Source of the DNA: BOKV01 sp041739465
GTDB taxonomy: Bacteria > Pseudomonadota > Alphaproteobacteria > Rhizobiales > Rhizobiaceae
DNA length: 54,516 bases
Assembly (NCBI GenBank): GCA_041739465.1
Contig: JBGSNX010000007.1
Coordinates: forward strand, 1-54,516
Reading direction: 5' to 3'
The position numbers and the translations under genes are program-made. Shown piece after piece: positions 23,109-31,599 of the stretch. The stretch's first letter is position 1. Each line of letters starts with the position of its first letter. The notes below the pieces were generated by a model. The model was not told where the DNA came from and did no database searches. It worked only from the letters and a program-made list of their open reading frames with translations.

Positions 23109-24329
23109 ATGCAGAAATTCGAAACTGCCGTTGAAGCAGCGCTGTCGCTGCGACCCGACCAGCCGGTCTATTGTTTCCGGCCAAAGGTCTTGGCCGAGGA
23201 TGTGGGCCAGTTCATGGGCATGTTTCCTGGCAAGACCGCCTATGCGGTCAAGACCAACGGCGAAGACATTGTCGTGCAGGCCATGGTGAAGGCGGGGGTT
23301 CGTGCCTTTGATGTCGCCTCGCCAGCCGAAATCGAAGCGGTGCGCAGGTTTTCCAAGGACGCCGAGCTTCTCTACATGCACCCGGTCAAGGCGCAGTCCG
23401 ACATCCGCTTTGCGCTGGAAACCCATTCAATCCGGACACTGGTCATCGACCATGAAGACGAGATCACCAAGGTTCACAAGATCGTCCAGGGCCTGGACAT
23501 CAACCCGGCTACCATCACGGTGTTCGTACGCATCCAGACCAAGGGCAGTGCTGCATATGAGCTCTCAAAGAAGTTTGGCGCCTCGCCATCACAGGCCATC
23601 GAATTGCTACAAAGGCTGCACCGCAACGGCTACCGGCTGGGCCTGTGCTTTCACGTCGGCAGCCAGATCGAGGATCCGGACACCTATGAGCGGGCGCTTG
23701 CCTCGGCAGACTGGGTGCGCAACCGAGCCGGAGTGCCGATTGCCGCGCTGGATGTTGGCGGAGGGTTTCCAGCCGAATACGGGCATGATCCGCGTCGCAA
23801 GAAAGTGGAGATGCCATCACTGGGACAATTGATGGGGCGGCTGCGCGGCGACATCAAGGAATGGGGATTTGGCGACACCGAACTGGTCGCAGAGCCCGGC
23901 CGGGTGGTGGTTGCACGGGCGTTCTCGCTCATTGTGCGAGTGCTGTTGCGCAAAGGCAGGCGGCTCTACATCAATGACGGCATCTGGGCATCGCTCTCCG
24001 ATTCATGGACCGGAAAAATCACATTGCCAGCGCGGTTCATTCCAGACCCGGCCATTCGTAGCCGCAATGGCAATCCTGCCACCATCGTGCCGTTCAAGGT
24101 CTGCGGTGCGACCTGCGATTCAGTGGATATCTTGTCACGCCCGTTCTGGCTGCCGGAGACAGTGGATACTGGCGACTGGATCGAAATCGGCCATATCGGC
24201 GCGTATTCACTTTCGCTGCGCACCCGTTTCAACGGGCTTTACCCCGACACCTTCGTGGAAGTGGCTACCCCGTTTGGCGAGGAAGGTGCGCCGGAAGGAT
24301 TTGCCAGCCTCGAGACCATGGGCGAATGA
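23109..24329 (+). CDS. Fold-type III PLP decarboxylase (ornithine/lysine/arginine-type)
   Basis: A 406-residue alanine-racemase-fold decarboxylase. The PLP lysine is Lys48 in 'AYAVKTN', the phosphate-binding glycine loop is 'LDVGGGFPAEY', the 'EPGRVVVARA' strand follows, and a 'CGATCDSVDIL' segment supplies the active-site Cys/Asp. This matches bacterial ornithine/lysine decarboxylases that start polyamine synthesis, though diaminopimelate-type specificity cannot be excluded. ATG 23109 has AGGGG upstream; an earlier frame from 22920 overlaps the protease gene and is rejected. Confidence 0.87.
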   Translation: MQKFETAVEAALSLRPDQPVYCFRPKVLAEDVGQFMGMFPGKTAYAVKTNGEDIVVQAMVKAGVRAFDVASPAEIEAVRRFSKDAELLYMHPVKAQSDIRFALETHSIRTLVIDHEDEITKVHKIVQGLDINPATITVFVRIQTKGSAAYELSKKFGASPSQAIELLQRLHRNGYRLGLCFHVGSQIEDPDTYERALASADWVRNRAGVPIAALDVGGGFPAEYGHDPRRKKVEMPSLGQLMGRLRGDIKEWGFGDTELVAEPGRVVVARAFSLIVRVLLRKGRRLYINDGIWASLSDSWTGKITLPARFIPDPAIRSRNGNPATIVPFKVCGATCDSVDILSRPFWLPETVDTGDWIEIGHIGAYSLSLRTRFNGLYPDTFVEVATPFGEEGAPEGFASLETMGE

Positions 24330-24344
24330 ACGATCAGTACATGG

Positions 24345-24968
24345 TCAGTGGTTTGCAACGATCATGTCTGCCATCAGTGAATGGCTTGCAACAAGGCGGG
24401 CATTGGGAATGTCGTTGGACAGCGCCTTTTGCCGCGCCTGTTCGAGCGGCAGGCCGTAGCCGGTCCAACGGTCAATGAGGCGTTGGCACAGGACTTCCTC
24501 AGGGACTTCCAGAAACACGGTCAGATCAAACAGCCGCTCGCAGTGCTGCCAGGGTTCGGTATTGAGCATCAGGTAATTGCCCTCCACCAGGACAATCGGC
24601 GTGGTCGCGCTGACAATGGCGCCGCATGCGCGCGACAGATCGAGGCTGCGGTCAAACACCGGTATCACCACGTCGCCATCGGCGCTGCGCAGCCTCTCCA
24701 GTATCGCGATCAGCCCGTACACATCAAAGGTCTCGGGCGCACCTTTGCGATGGCGCAGTTTCATTGTGTCGAGAACCGCATTGTCGAAATGGAATCCGTC
24801 CATCGGCACCACTGCGGCCAGACCGGCTTTGCCGCTGTTCAGTTCTTCGCAAAGCCGCGCCGCCAGCGTCGATTTGCCTGAGCCCGGCGCGCCAACAAGC
24901 GCCACCATGCAGCGTCGCTTTCCTGCAGCCTTTTGCAAAATCTTCTGGCCAAGCATTTTGCAGGTCAC
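24345..24968 (-). CDS. frcK: FrcK-like nucleoside/sugar kinase of the fructose operon
   Basis: A 207-residue P-loop kinase of the uridine kinase/phosphoribulokinase type: Walker A 'GAPGSGKST' (26-34) and 'PMDGFHFDNAVL' for substrate binding, with a lid near 'RWTGYGLP'. It is the last gene of the frcBCAK operon, as in Sinorhizobium meliloti, where FrcK accompanies the fructose/mannose/ribose ABC importer. Its true substrate is not certain. GTG 24968 is used; ATG 24956 is an alternative. Confidence 0.85.
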   Translation of the reverse strand: MTCKMLGQKILQKAAGKRRCMVALVGAPGSGKSTLAARLCEELNSGKAGLAAVVPMDGFHFDNAVLDTMKLRHRKGAPETFDVYGLIAILERLRSADGDVVIPVFDRSLDLSRACGAIVSATTPIVLVEGNYLMLNTEPWQHCERLFDLTVFLEVPEEVLCQRLIDRWTGYGLPLEQARQKALSNDIPNARLVASHSLMADMIVANH

Positions 24969-24984
24969 GGCGCGATCTGCCAGC

Positions 24985-25950
24985 TCAGGCCGAAACAGCT
25001 TCTTGCGGCGGCGTCTTGGCCCCGGTCATGAAGGCAACTGCATCGGACATCGAATATTCCTTGGGATTGATCACGCACAGCCGCTTGCCAAGCCGGTGAA
25101 TGTGGATGCGGTCGGCAATCTCGAACACATGCGGCATGTTGTGGCTGATCAGAACGATCGGAAGCCCGCGGCGCTTCACGTCGAGAATGAGTTCCAGAAC
25201 GCGGCGCGATTCCTTGACGCCAAGCGCGGCAGTCGGCTCATCCATAATGACCAGTTTTGAACCGAATGCAGCAGCCCGGGCAACGGCGACGCCCTGGCGC
25301 TGACCACCAGACAGCGTTTCAACAGGCTGACTGATGTTCTGGATGGTCATAAGGCCAAGTTCAGTCAGCTTGTCCCTTGCGATCTTTTCCATTGCCTTGC
25401 GGTCAAGCATCCGGAACACCGAGCCGAGCATGCCCGGCTTGCGGATTTCGCGGCCCATGAACATGTTGTCGGCAATTGACAAGGCAGGAGAAAGGGCAAG
25501 ATTTTGGTAGACGGTTTCGATCCCTGCTTCGCGCGCTGCCTGCGGGGTGGCAAAATGCACTGCCTTGCCTTCCAGACGAATTTCCCCCTCATCGGGCACA
25601 ACTGCCCCGGAAATCGCCTTGATCATCGAAGATTTGCCAGCACCATTGTCGCCGATGACAGCGAGAATTTCGTTGGGGTACAAATCGAAATCGGCGTGGT
25701 CGAGAGCGGTGACGCGTCCATACCGTTTGACCAGATTGCGGGTGGTCAGGATCGGCACGATGGCAGCAGGCTTTTCCACCGAACGCACGATCGGCTGGGC
25801 CGGAACGCTCTTTGAGGCGACTGGCTTTTTCGCTGCGGCAGTCTTTACGGGAGCAGCCTTGGTAGGCGCGGCCTTGGCCGGGGCAGCTTTGAGTATGGAA
25901 GCCTTGGCGGGGGTCTTGGCGGTTGCGGTTTTCTTGACGGTCTTTGCCAT
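24985..25950 (-). CDS. frcA: Fructose ABC importer ATP-binding protein with a Lys/Ala/Pro-rich N-terminal tail
   Basis: A 321-residue ATPase that powers sugar uptake. The ABC domain has Walker A 'GDNGAGKSS' (100-108), signature 'LSGGQRQG', Walker B 'LVIMDEPTAALG' and a His switch in 'ISHNMPHV'. It is a single-domain importer ATPase as in S. meliloti FrcA. Unusually, about 66 residues of Lys/Ala/Pro repeats ('KAAPAKAAPTKAAPVK...') precede the domain, resembling histone H1-like or DNA-binding tails. The gene begins 2 bases after the frcC stop. Confidence 0.93.
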   Translation of the reverse strand: MAKTVKKTATAKTPAKASILKAAPAKAAPTKAAPVKTAAAKKPVASKSVPAQPIVRSVEKPAAIVPILTTRNLVKRYGRVTALDHADFDLYPNEILAVIGDNGAGKSSMIKAISGAVVPDEGEIRLEGKAVHFATPQAAREAGIETVYQNLALSPALSIADNMFMGREIRKPGMLGSVFRMLDRKAMEKIARDKLTELGLMTIQNISQPVETLSGGQRQGVAVARAAAFGSKLVIMDEPTAALGVKESRRVLELILDVKRRGLPIVLISHNMPHVFEIADRIHIHRLGKRLCVINPKEYSMSDAVAFMTGAKTPPQEAVSA

Positions 25951-25952
25951 GA

Positions 25953-27038
25953 TTATGCCGACGCCTTTCTGATCCACTGATCAAGCGCCACTGCGGCGAT
26001 GATCAATATGCCGACCGTGAAATCCTGCCACAACACATCCACCCGCGACAGCGACAGGCCGTTTCGGAACACGCCGACGATCAAGGCGCCCAGGACCGAT
26101 CCGACAATGGAGCCGCGTCCGCCAAACAGCGAGGTGCCGCCGATAACCACGGCGGTGATCGAATCAAGGTTGGCTGTTTCGCCAGCCAGAGGCGTCACCG
26201 TCCCGCCAACCCGTCCGATCAGCACGAGGCCGCCGAAGGCGCATATGGCTCCGGCAATCATGTAAACGGAACGCAGGATCTTGTCGGTCTGGATGCCTGC
26301 AAGCAGCGCAGACTCCGGGTCGTCGCCAACTGCGTAGACGTGCCGTCCCCACGCAGTGCGGTTAAGCCAGTACCACATGAATATCGCCAGCAGGATGAAC
26401 GAGATGCCGCCATAGGTGATGTTGGCACCCAGGATGTTGACCTTGTTGCCAAAGAAAATCAGCAAGGGGGCAACGGCTTCAGTTTCGGTCGCGCGAATGG
26501 ACTCTGATTCGGAGTACCAGATTTTCAGCGCGGAGAAGATATAGAGCGTGCCAAGCGTCACAATGAAAGGCGGTAGCCGGAGGCGGGTGACAAACACGCC
26601 GTTGAGGTACCCCATGGCGGCACCGGCAGCCACACCGGCTGAAACAGCCAATGGCACGGGAACTCCCGACTGAACCGCGAGCTTGCCCATAATGATTGAC
26701 GAGAGGACCATGATGGCACCGACCGACAGGTCAATGCCTGCTGTCAGGATGATGATGGTCTGGGCAATGGCAATGATGCCGATAACCGTGACCTGCTGGA
26801 GAACCAGCGACAAATTGGTGACCGAATAGAACCGTTCGCCGGCGGTGAAACCGAAAAGCACAATGCTTATCAGCAAGACCGCGACAGGTACTGCAGTCGG
26901 GTTGGTGTGAAGGAAAGACCGCAGCTTGAACAACAGGCTGTTGTGGGTTGTGTCGAAACTGGCGACGTTGGCGTCTGCCTTGTTCAACTGGGCTTCGAAA
27001 TCGGAAATCACCTTGACTGGCTGACCCGTTTTACTCAT
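25953..27038 (-). CDS. frcC: Fructose ABC importer permease
   Basis: A 361-residue inner-membrane permease of the carbohydrate-uptake-2 family (RbsC/FrcC type), with about 8-10 helices and the typical 'AGIDLSVGAIMVLSSIIMGKL' and 'VIGGTSLFGGRGSIVGSVLGAL' coupling segments. A polar N-terminal region of about 45 residues precedes the first helix. It follows frcB after 110 bases, which may hold a stabilising hairpin (AGGGCG...CGCCCCT, 27091-27114), and lies just before frcA. Confidence 0.95.
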   Translation of the reverse strand: MSKTGQPVKVISDFEAQLNKADANVASFDTTHNSLLFKLRSFLHTNPTAVPVAVLLISIVLFGFTAGERFYSVTNLSLVLQQVTVIGIIAIAQTIIILTAGIDLSVGAIMVLSSIIMGKLAVQSGVPVPLAVSAGVAAGAAMGYLNGVFVTRLRLPPFIVTLGTLYIFSALKIWYSESESIRATETEAVAPLLIFFGNKVNILGANITYGGISFILLAIFMWYWLNRTAWGRHVYAVGDDPESALLAGIQTDKILRSVYMIAGAICAFGGLVLIGRVGGTVTPLAGETANLDSITAVVIGGTSLFGGRGSIVGSVLGALIVGVFRNGLSLSRVDVLWQDFTVGILIIAAVALDQWIRKASA

Positions 27039-27148
27039 GGCCTTTTTCCTCTCCCCGCAGCGCGCAGTCTCCTCCCGCGCTTTGCAATGAAGGGCGACCT
27101 TATCAGCCGCCCCTCAAGCTATTCAACTTGCAATTTCAACCGGAGGCA

Positions 27149-28174
27149 TCAGCCCCAGCAGATCTTGAGACCTTCTTCAGACGTGATCGACTTCAAGCCA
27201 TCAACTGGCTTGTCGGTGATCAGCTGAACACCGGTGTTGAAGAAGTCGAGGCCTTCAGAGTTCTTTGGCTTGGTGCCGTCCTTGGCGAAGGCTGAAACAG
27301 CTTCAACGCCGAGCGAGGCCATCAACAGCGGGAACTGCATCGAGGTGGCACCGATGATGCCGCCCTGTACCGACTTCACGCCTGGGCAGCCGCCGTCAAC
27401 AGAGACGATGAGCGCCTGTGTTTCCTTGCCTGCCGCTTTCATGGCCTGGTATGCGCCTTCGGCTGCCGGCTCGTTGATCGTGTAGATCACGTTCATGCCC
27501 GGCTCTTTCTGGAGCAGGTTTTCGGCCGACTTCAGGCCGCCTTCAGGATTGGCGTTCGAGGTTTCGTGACCAATGACGCGCGGGTCCTTTTCCGAGCCCA
27601 TGACCTTGAGATCCGGCACTTCAATGCCGAAGCCGGTCAGGAAGCCGGTGTCGCGGGCAACGTCAACCGAGATGTTGTCCTTGTTGATGTCGAGCATGCC
27701 GATCTTGGCATCTGCTGCCTTGTCGCCAAGCTGCGCCTTCGCCCATTTGCCAATGAGAACGCCAGCTTCGAAGTTGTCGGTGGCGAAGGTTGCATCTGCC
27801 GCGTCCTTGTCCCCGATCGGGGTGTCGAGCGCGATGACGAGCAATCCGGCTTCACGAGCCTTCTTGAGCGAAGGAATGACAGAGTCGTTCGATGCGGTGA
27901 TCAGGATGCCCTTTGCGCCTGCAGCAATGCAGTTCTCAATGGCTTCGATCTGGGGTGCGGCGTCGCCGTCAACCTTGCCGGCATAGGCCTGGAATTCAAC
28001 GCCCAGTTCCTTTGCCTTGGCTTCTGCGCCTTCCTTCATTTTGACGAAGAAAGGGTTGGTGTTGTTTTTGGTAATCAGGCAGGCACCGCCAGCGGCGTAT
28101 GCAGGCACGGAATACAGCGCGACTGCTGCGGCTGCGCAAAACAGTGCGGTCTTCATGGATACAAGCTTCTTCAC
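27149..28174 (-). CDS. frcB: Fructose ABC importer periplasmic binding protein
   Basis: A 341-residue exported sugar-binding protein of the RbsB/FrcB type: signal peptide 'ALFCAAAAVALYSVPAYAAGG', then 'ITKNNTNPFFVKMKEGAEAKAKELG' and 'ASNDSVIPSLKKAREAG', the fructose-importer pattern. I took GTG 28174 because GGGAGG lies 6 bases upstream. A reading back to 28288 lacks a signal peptide at its start. It is the first gene of frcBCAK and divergent from frcR across a large palindrome. Confidence 0.95.
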   Translation of the reverse strand: MKKLVSMKTALFCAAAAVALYSVPAYAAGGACLITKNNTNPFFVKMKEGAEAKAKELGVEFQAYAGKVDGDAAPQIEAIENCIAAGAKGILITASNDSVIPSLKKAREAGLLVIALDTPIGDKDAADATFATDNFEAGVLIGKWAKAQLGDKAADAKIGMLDINKDNISVDVARDTGFLTGFGIEVPDLKVMGSEKDPRVIGHETSNANPEGGLKSAENLLQKEPGMNVIYTINEPAAEGAYQAMKAAGKETQALIVSVDGGCPGVKSVQGGIIGATSMQFPLLMASLGVEAVSAFAKDGTKPKNSEGLDFFNTGVQLITDKPVDGLKSITSEEGLKICWG

Positions 28175-28299
28175 GGATAACCTCCCGGGTTTGTGACACG
28201 AACGGGAGGCCTGCAGGCAATGCTGCAAATTCTCCTCCCATGGACCGGCGGCAAGTTCCTCCCTGCCCGGCTGAGTGAAGCACATCACGGAAACAAGGA

Positions 28300-28340
28300 C
28301 CTGTCAATAAATAAATCAGACTGATTTAATAATTGACAGG
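28300..28340. promoter_or_regulatory. 41-bp palindrome between frcB and frcR, probable FrcR operator
   Basis: Two 20-base arms match at 18 of 20 positions around a central A: the left arm begins CCTGTCAAT and ends ATAAATCAG, the right begins CTGATTTA and ends ATTGACAGG. Each outer edge carries TTGACA pointing outwards (minus strand 28307-28302; plus strand 28333-28338), so the palindrome holds the -35 boxes of both divergent promoters. ROK repressors bind AT-rich palindromes of this kind. The rest of the 315-base gap holds leader sequence with no gene. Confidence 0.75.
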
Positions 28341-28489
28341 TGGGTGGGGAGCAAGCATCATTGACCGCGCGATACGGGAGGAGAACCGTACACCACGAAT
28401 GCAGTGACGAAAAACGCCCCGGGAAGGGCGATACGTGTATTGCATTCTTGGCTGCATGGGGAATTGTCCTGTTCGCATGGGAGGGCTGA

Positions 28490-29716
28490 GTGTCTGCAAA
28501 ACCAACATTGGCCGTTTTGAGCCGCGATGAAATGCCAGGTTCGTCCCATCGCGGATCGAACCAGGCAGGAATGCGCGCCTACAATGAACGTCTGGTGCTG
28601 TCGCTTGTTCGCAAGCATGGCAGCATCTCGAAGACTGAGATTGCCCGCCTCACCGGCCTTTCAAACCAGACCGTTTCGGTAATCATGCGGCAGCTTGAGG
28701 CTGACCAGCTTCTGGTGCGCGGCGAGCCGCAGCGCGGGCGGGTCGGCCAGCCTTCTGTGCCCCTCTCGCTCAATCCGCGCGGAGCTTGGTTCCTGGGCCT
28801 GAAAATCGGGCGTCGCAGCACGGATTTTGTGGTGGTGGATTTCCTCGGCCAGATTGTCCGGCAAAGCCAGCGAACTTATGCATGGCCACTTCCGGAAGAA
28901 ACGGTGGAATTTGCAGCCCGCTGCATTGCCGATTGCAGCCTTTGGCTGGGGCCGGAAGCCAGCCGGATTGCCGGGCTTGGCATTGCCATGCCGTTCGAAT
29001 TGTGGTCATGGGCCGAAGAGGTTGGCGCGCCGCTCAGCGAAATGGACCGCTGGCGGGCGTTCGACGCGAGCGCTGCAATCAGCCGGGTCTGTCCTTATCC
29101 CGTCCATGTGCAAAATGATGCAACGGCCGCCTGCGGGGCTGAACTGGTGTTCGGCAAGAACCCGCACCGCCAGGATTTCATCCATTTTTACGTCGGCACT
29201 TTTGTGGGCGGCGGTATTGTTCTCAATGGCAGTTTGTACGCAGGGCGCACGGGCAATGCCGGCGCGCTCGGCTCGATGCCGGTTCCCACGATACAGGGCG
29301 GATCGGCACAGCTGATCGACCAGGCATCGCTTGTCATGCTGGAGCGGCGCCTGAAAGCCGACGGCATCGACCCGTCCCCGCTTTGGGCCGTTGATGGAGA
29401 CTGGAGCGGATTTGAAAAACAGACGGCCGAATGGATTGCCACTGCGGCCCGCGGGCTTGCACATGCCATTGTTGCGGCGGCATCGGTGATCGACTTTGAA
29501 GCCGCAATGATTGATGGCGGATTTCCAGCAGCAATCCGCGCAAGACTAGTGGCGCGAACCGCTGTTGAAATCAGCAGGATCGATACCCAGGGGATTGCTG
29601 TTCCAAAACTTGAAGAAGGCACGATCGGCCCGGTTGCCCGGGCGCTGGGTGCGGCGGGATTGCCAATGTTCGACAAATTCATCATCGACCAGAACACATT
29701 GATGCGGGAGAATTGA
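28490..29716 (+). CDS. frcR: ROK-family transcriptional regulator of fructose uptake
   Basis: A 408-residue ROK regulator. The N-terminal winged helix ('GSISKTEIARLTGLSNQTVSVIMRQLEAD') is followed by a sugar-kinase-like domain ('VQNDATAACGAELVFG', 'FVGGGIVLNG'). It is divergent from frcBCAK and co-directional with a mutarotase and a fructokinase, the layout of frcR in S. meliloti. The ligand is probably a fructose-related sugar. Start GTG 28490 with GGGAGGG upstream. The ROK cysteine zinc cluster (CxCGxxGC) is not evident; the corresponding region reads 'GAL', so ligand sensing may differ. Confidence 0.9.
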   Translation: MSAKPTLAVLSRDEMPGSSHRGSNQAGMRAYNERLVLSLVRKHGSISKTEIARLTGLSNQTVSVIMRQLEADQLLVRGEPQRGRVGQPSVPLSLNPRGAWFLGLKIGRRSTDFVVVDFLGQIVRQSQRTYAWPLPEETVEFAARCIADCSLWLGPEASRIAGLGIAMPFELWSWAEEVGAPLSEMDRWRAFDASAAISRVCPYPVHVQNDATAACGAELVFGKNPHRQDFIHFYVGTFVGGGIVLNGSLYAGRTGNAGALGSMPVPTIQGGSAQLIDQASLVMLERRLKADGIDPSPLWAVDGDWSGFEKQTAEWIATAARGLAHAIVAAASVIDFEAAMIDGGFPAAIRARLVARTAVEISRIDTQGIAVPKLEEGTIGPVARALGAAGLPMFDKFIIDQNTLMREN

Positions 29717-29718
29717 GC

Positions 29719-30159
29719 GTGCTGATCGGAATTCCTTCCTGCCTCGGGCCGCAACTGCTGTTCAATCTGCGCGCCATGGGGCATGGCGACGAACTGGCCA
29801 TCGTTGACGGGAACTATCCTGGGCAAACGGATGCGCGCGGGACGGGCGGGCTGGTTCGTGCCGACGGAATTGGAATGATCCAGCTTTTGGATGCCATACT
29901 GAAGGTCATGCCGATAGATGATGCGGTGGCAAACGGCGTGATGATTGCCACGGTTGGCGGCGATGGCCAAACGCTTGATCCCATCCATCATTCAATGATC
30001 GAGACGGTCTCGAAACGCAGTGCGGGCACACGGGTTTTGCAGATGAAGGGCCCGGAATTTTATGCACGGGTAAAGAGCGCACACACCCTGATTGCCAGCA
30101 GCGAACCCTGTCTTTATGCCAACATCATATTGCGCAAGGGCGTAATCAAGCCAGAGTGA
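29719..30159 (+). CDS. RbsD/FucU-family sugar mutarotase
   Basis: A 146-residue protein of the RbsD/FucU fold, which speeds anomer exchange of ribose, fucose or related sugars. 'LRAMGHGDELAIVDGNYP' carries the conserved His and Asp, and 'LIASSEPCLYANIILRKGV' is the C-terminal signature. GTG 29719 is used because GGGAG lies 8 bases upstream; a TTG at 29713 overlaps the frcR stop but is too close to that site. It lies between frcR and the kinase, so it probably prepares the sugar imported by FrcBCA. Confidence 0.9.
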   Translation: MLIGIPSCLGPQLLFNLRAMGHGDELAIVDGNYPGQTDARGTGGLVRADGIGMIQLLDAILKVMPIDDAVANGVMIATVGGDGQTLDPIHHSMIETVSKRSAGTRVLQMKGPEFYARVKSAHTLIASSEPCLYANIILRKGVIKPE

Positions 30160-30162
30160 CCC

Positions 30163-31092
30163 ATGATCCTTTGTTGCGGTGAATCGCTGATCGACATGCT
30201 GCCCCGTGCGCAGCCCGATGGCAGCAGTGCATTTCTTCCAGTCAGTGGCGGAGCTGTGTTCAACACGGCAATAGCGCTTGGACGTCTGGGCGAAGAAACC
30301 GGATTTTTCTGCGGCATTTCCACCGACATGTTTGGCGAAAAGCTGATCGAAACGCTTCGCCAATCCAATGTCGACCATTCATTGTGCGTGCGCTCACCGC
30401 GCCCGACCACGCTCGCCTTTGTGACGCTGGTGAACGGGCAGGCAAAGTACGCATTTTACGATGAAAACACTTCCTTGCGAATGATGAGCGTCGCTGATCT
30501 TCCAGCCATGCCAACGATCCGCGCCGCCCAATTTGGCGCGATCAGCCTGATCGCAGAACCGTGCGGGACGGCTTATGAGGCGCTGGCAACGCAGCTTCAT
30601 GCCAATGGGCAAAGCGTGATCGCGCTTGATCCGAATATCCGGCCAGGTTTTGTTACCGACGAGAATGCATACCGTGCCAGACTAGAGCGGATGCTGGGCC
30701 TGGCCGACATCATCAAGGTTTCCGATGAAGACCTTGCCTGGCTCGCACCGGGGGAAAGCTTTGAAGCAGCAGCACAAGGCTGGATCACCGGCGGCGCTTC
30801 AATCGTGGTGCTGACGCGCGGCAGTGACGGGGCCATTGCGATCAGCCGCTCGGACGCATGTGAAACCGGCGCACCCAAAACCCAGGTCGTCGACACGGTC
30901 GGGGCTGGGGATACGTTCAACGCGGGGCTTTTGAGCGGGCTGCGCCGGGCAAATGTGCTTGACCGGCAATCACTGGCAAACATCAAATCCGAAACGCTTG
31001 TTTCGGCAATGGAACTGGCCGCACGGGCAGCGGCGGTAACGGTTTCGCGGGCAGGCGCCAATCCGCCATTTGCAAGCGAAATCGGGCTTTGA
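30163..31092 (+). CDS. PfkB-family carbohydrate kinase (probable fructokinase)
   Basis: A 309-residue ribokinase-fold kinase. N-terminal 'CCGESLIDMLP' and 'SGGAVFNTAIALGRLG' bind the sugar; the catalytic 'DTVGAGDTFNAG' places Asp250 as the general base. It closely resembles bacterial fructokinases, and its position after frcR and the mutarotase supports phosphorylation of imported fructose. It is followed by a hairpin terminator shared with the convergent SCP2 gene. Confidence 0.92.
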   Translation: MILCCGESLIDMLPRAQPDGSSAFLPVSGGAVFNTAIALGRLGEETGFFCGISTDMFGEKLIETLRQSNVDHSLCVRSPRPTTLAFVTLVNGQAKYAFYDENTSLRMMSVADLPAMPTIRAAQFGAISLIAEPCGTAYEALATQLHANGQSVIALDPNIRPGFVTDENAYRARLERMLGLADIIKVSDEDLAWLAPGESFEAAAQGWITGGASIVVLTRGSDGAIAISRSDACETGAPKTQVVDTVGAGDTFNAGLLSGLRRANVLDRQSLANIKSETLVSAMELAARAAAVTVSRAGANPPFASEIGL

Positions 31093-31093
31093 A

Positions 31094-31119
31094 CAAAAAT
31101 GGCGGGCACTGCCCGCCAT
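31094..31119 (-). terminator. Intrinsic terminator between fructokinase and SCP2 genes
   Basis: A perfect 10-bp inverted repeat ATGGCGGGCA/TGCCCGCCAT (31099-31119). On the minus strand it is followed by a short T-run (from the AAAAA at 31094-31098), so it best terminates the SCP2 gene. On the plus strand it may also slow transcription from the fructokinase side. Confidence 0.8.
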
Positions 31120-31142
31120 CTTCAAACCGGCAAAGGCTGATC

Positions 31143-31439
31143 TTACAGAACCGAAGACAACCGCATTGCAACGCCCATGTCTCCGGCGACCTTGATCTTG
31201 CCCATCATGAATGCCGCAGTTGGGTCCAGATCGCCGGCAACCAGCGAGGCCAGTGTGTCGAGCGAGCACGAAATGGTGCAATCAGCCGGCGCGTCAGTGG
31301 TGGTGACGCTGCTTGGCGTTGATGCGCCGTCGACAAAAACCACGCCGTCTGCTCCACAATCGAACTTGACGGTTGCGCCCAGCGAAGAACTGGTGCCGAC
31401 ACGGGCGCGGATTTTTTCTGCGGCTGCTTCAATGCTCAT
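31143..31439 (-). CDS. SCP2 sterol-binding domain protein
   Basis: A 98-residue single SCP2 domain ('GTDAPADCTISCSLDTLASLVAGDLDPTAAFMMGKIKVAGDMGVAMRL' in essence). SCP2 domains bind lipids in a hydrophobic tunnel. The family's 'DxxxAFMxGKIKxxGD' segment is intact. It is a stand-alone gene with its own terminator. The lipid and the process are unknown. Confidence 0.93.
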   Translation of the reverse strand: MSIEAAAEKIRARVGTSSSLGATVKFDCGADGVVFVDGASTPSSVTTTDAPADCTISCSLDTLASLVAGDLDPTAAFMMGKIKVAGDMGVAMRLSSVL

Positions 31440-31599
31440 TGGTTCAATCTTTCAGGTTGTCGCCGAACCCGGCTGTGTGCCGTTGCCCGTGCATGATTTT
31501 GGCGGTGTTACTAATACGTAAGGTGCGTTGCGGCAAGCGCCCACAGGCAATACTGGCAATCGCATTGGACAGATCACAAACTTATGACAGGAAGCGACT

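Noticed and set aside
27091..27114. Hairpin between frcB and frcC as a separate feature
   Set aside because: Arms AGGGCG/CGCCCCT need a bulge; mentioned under frcC only as a possible stabiliser.
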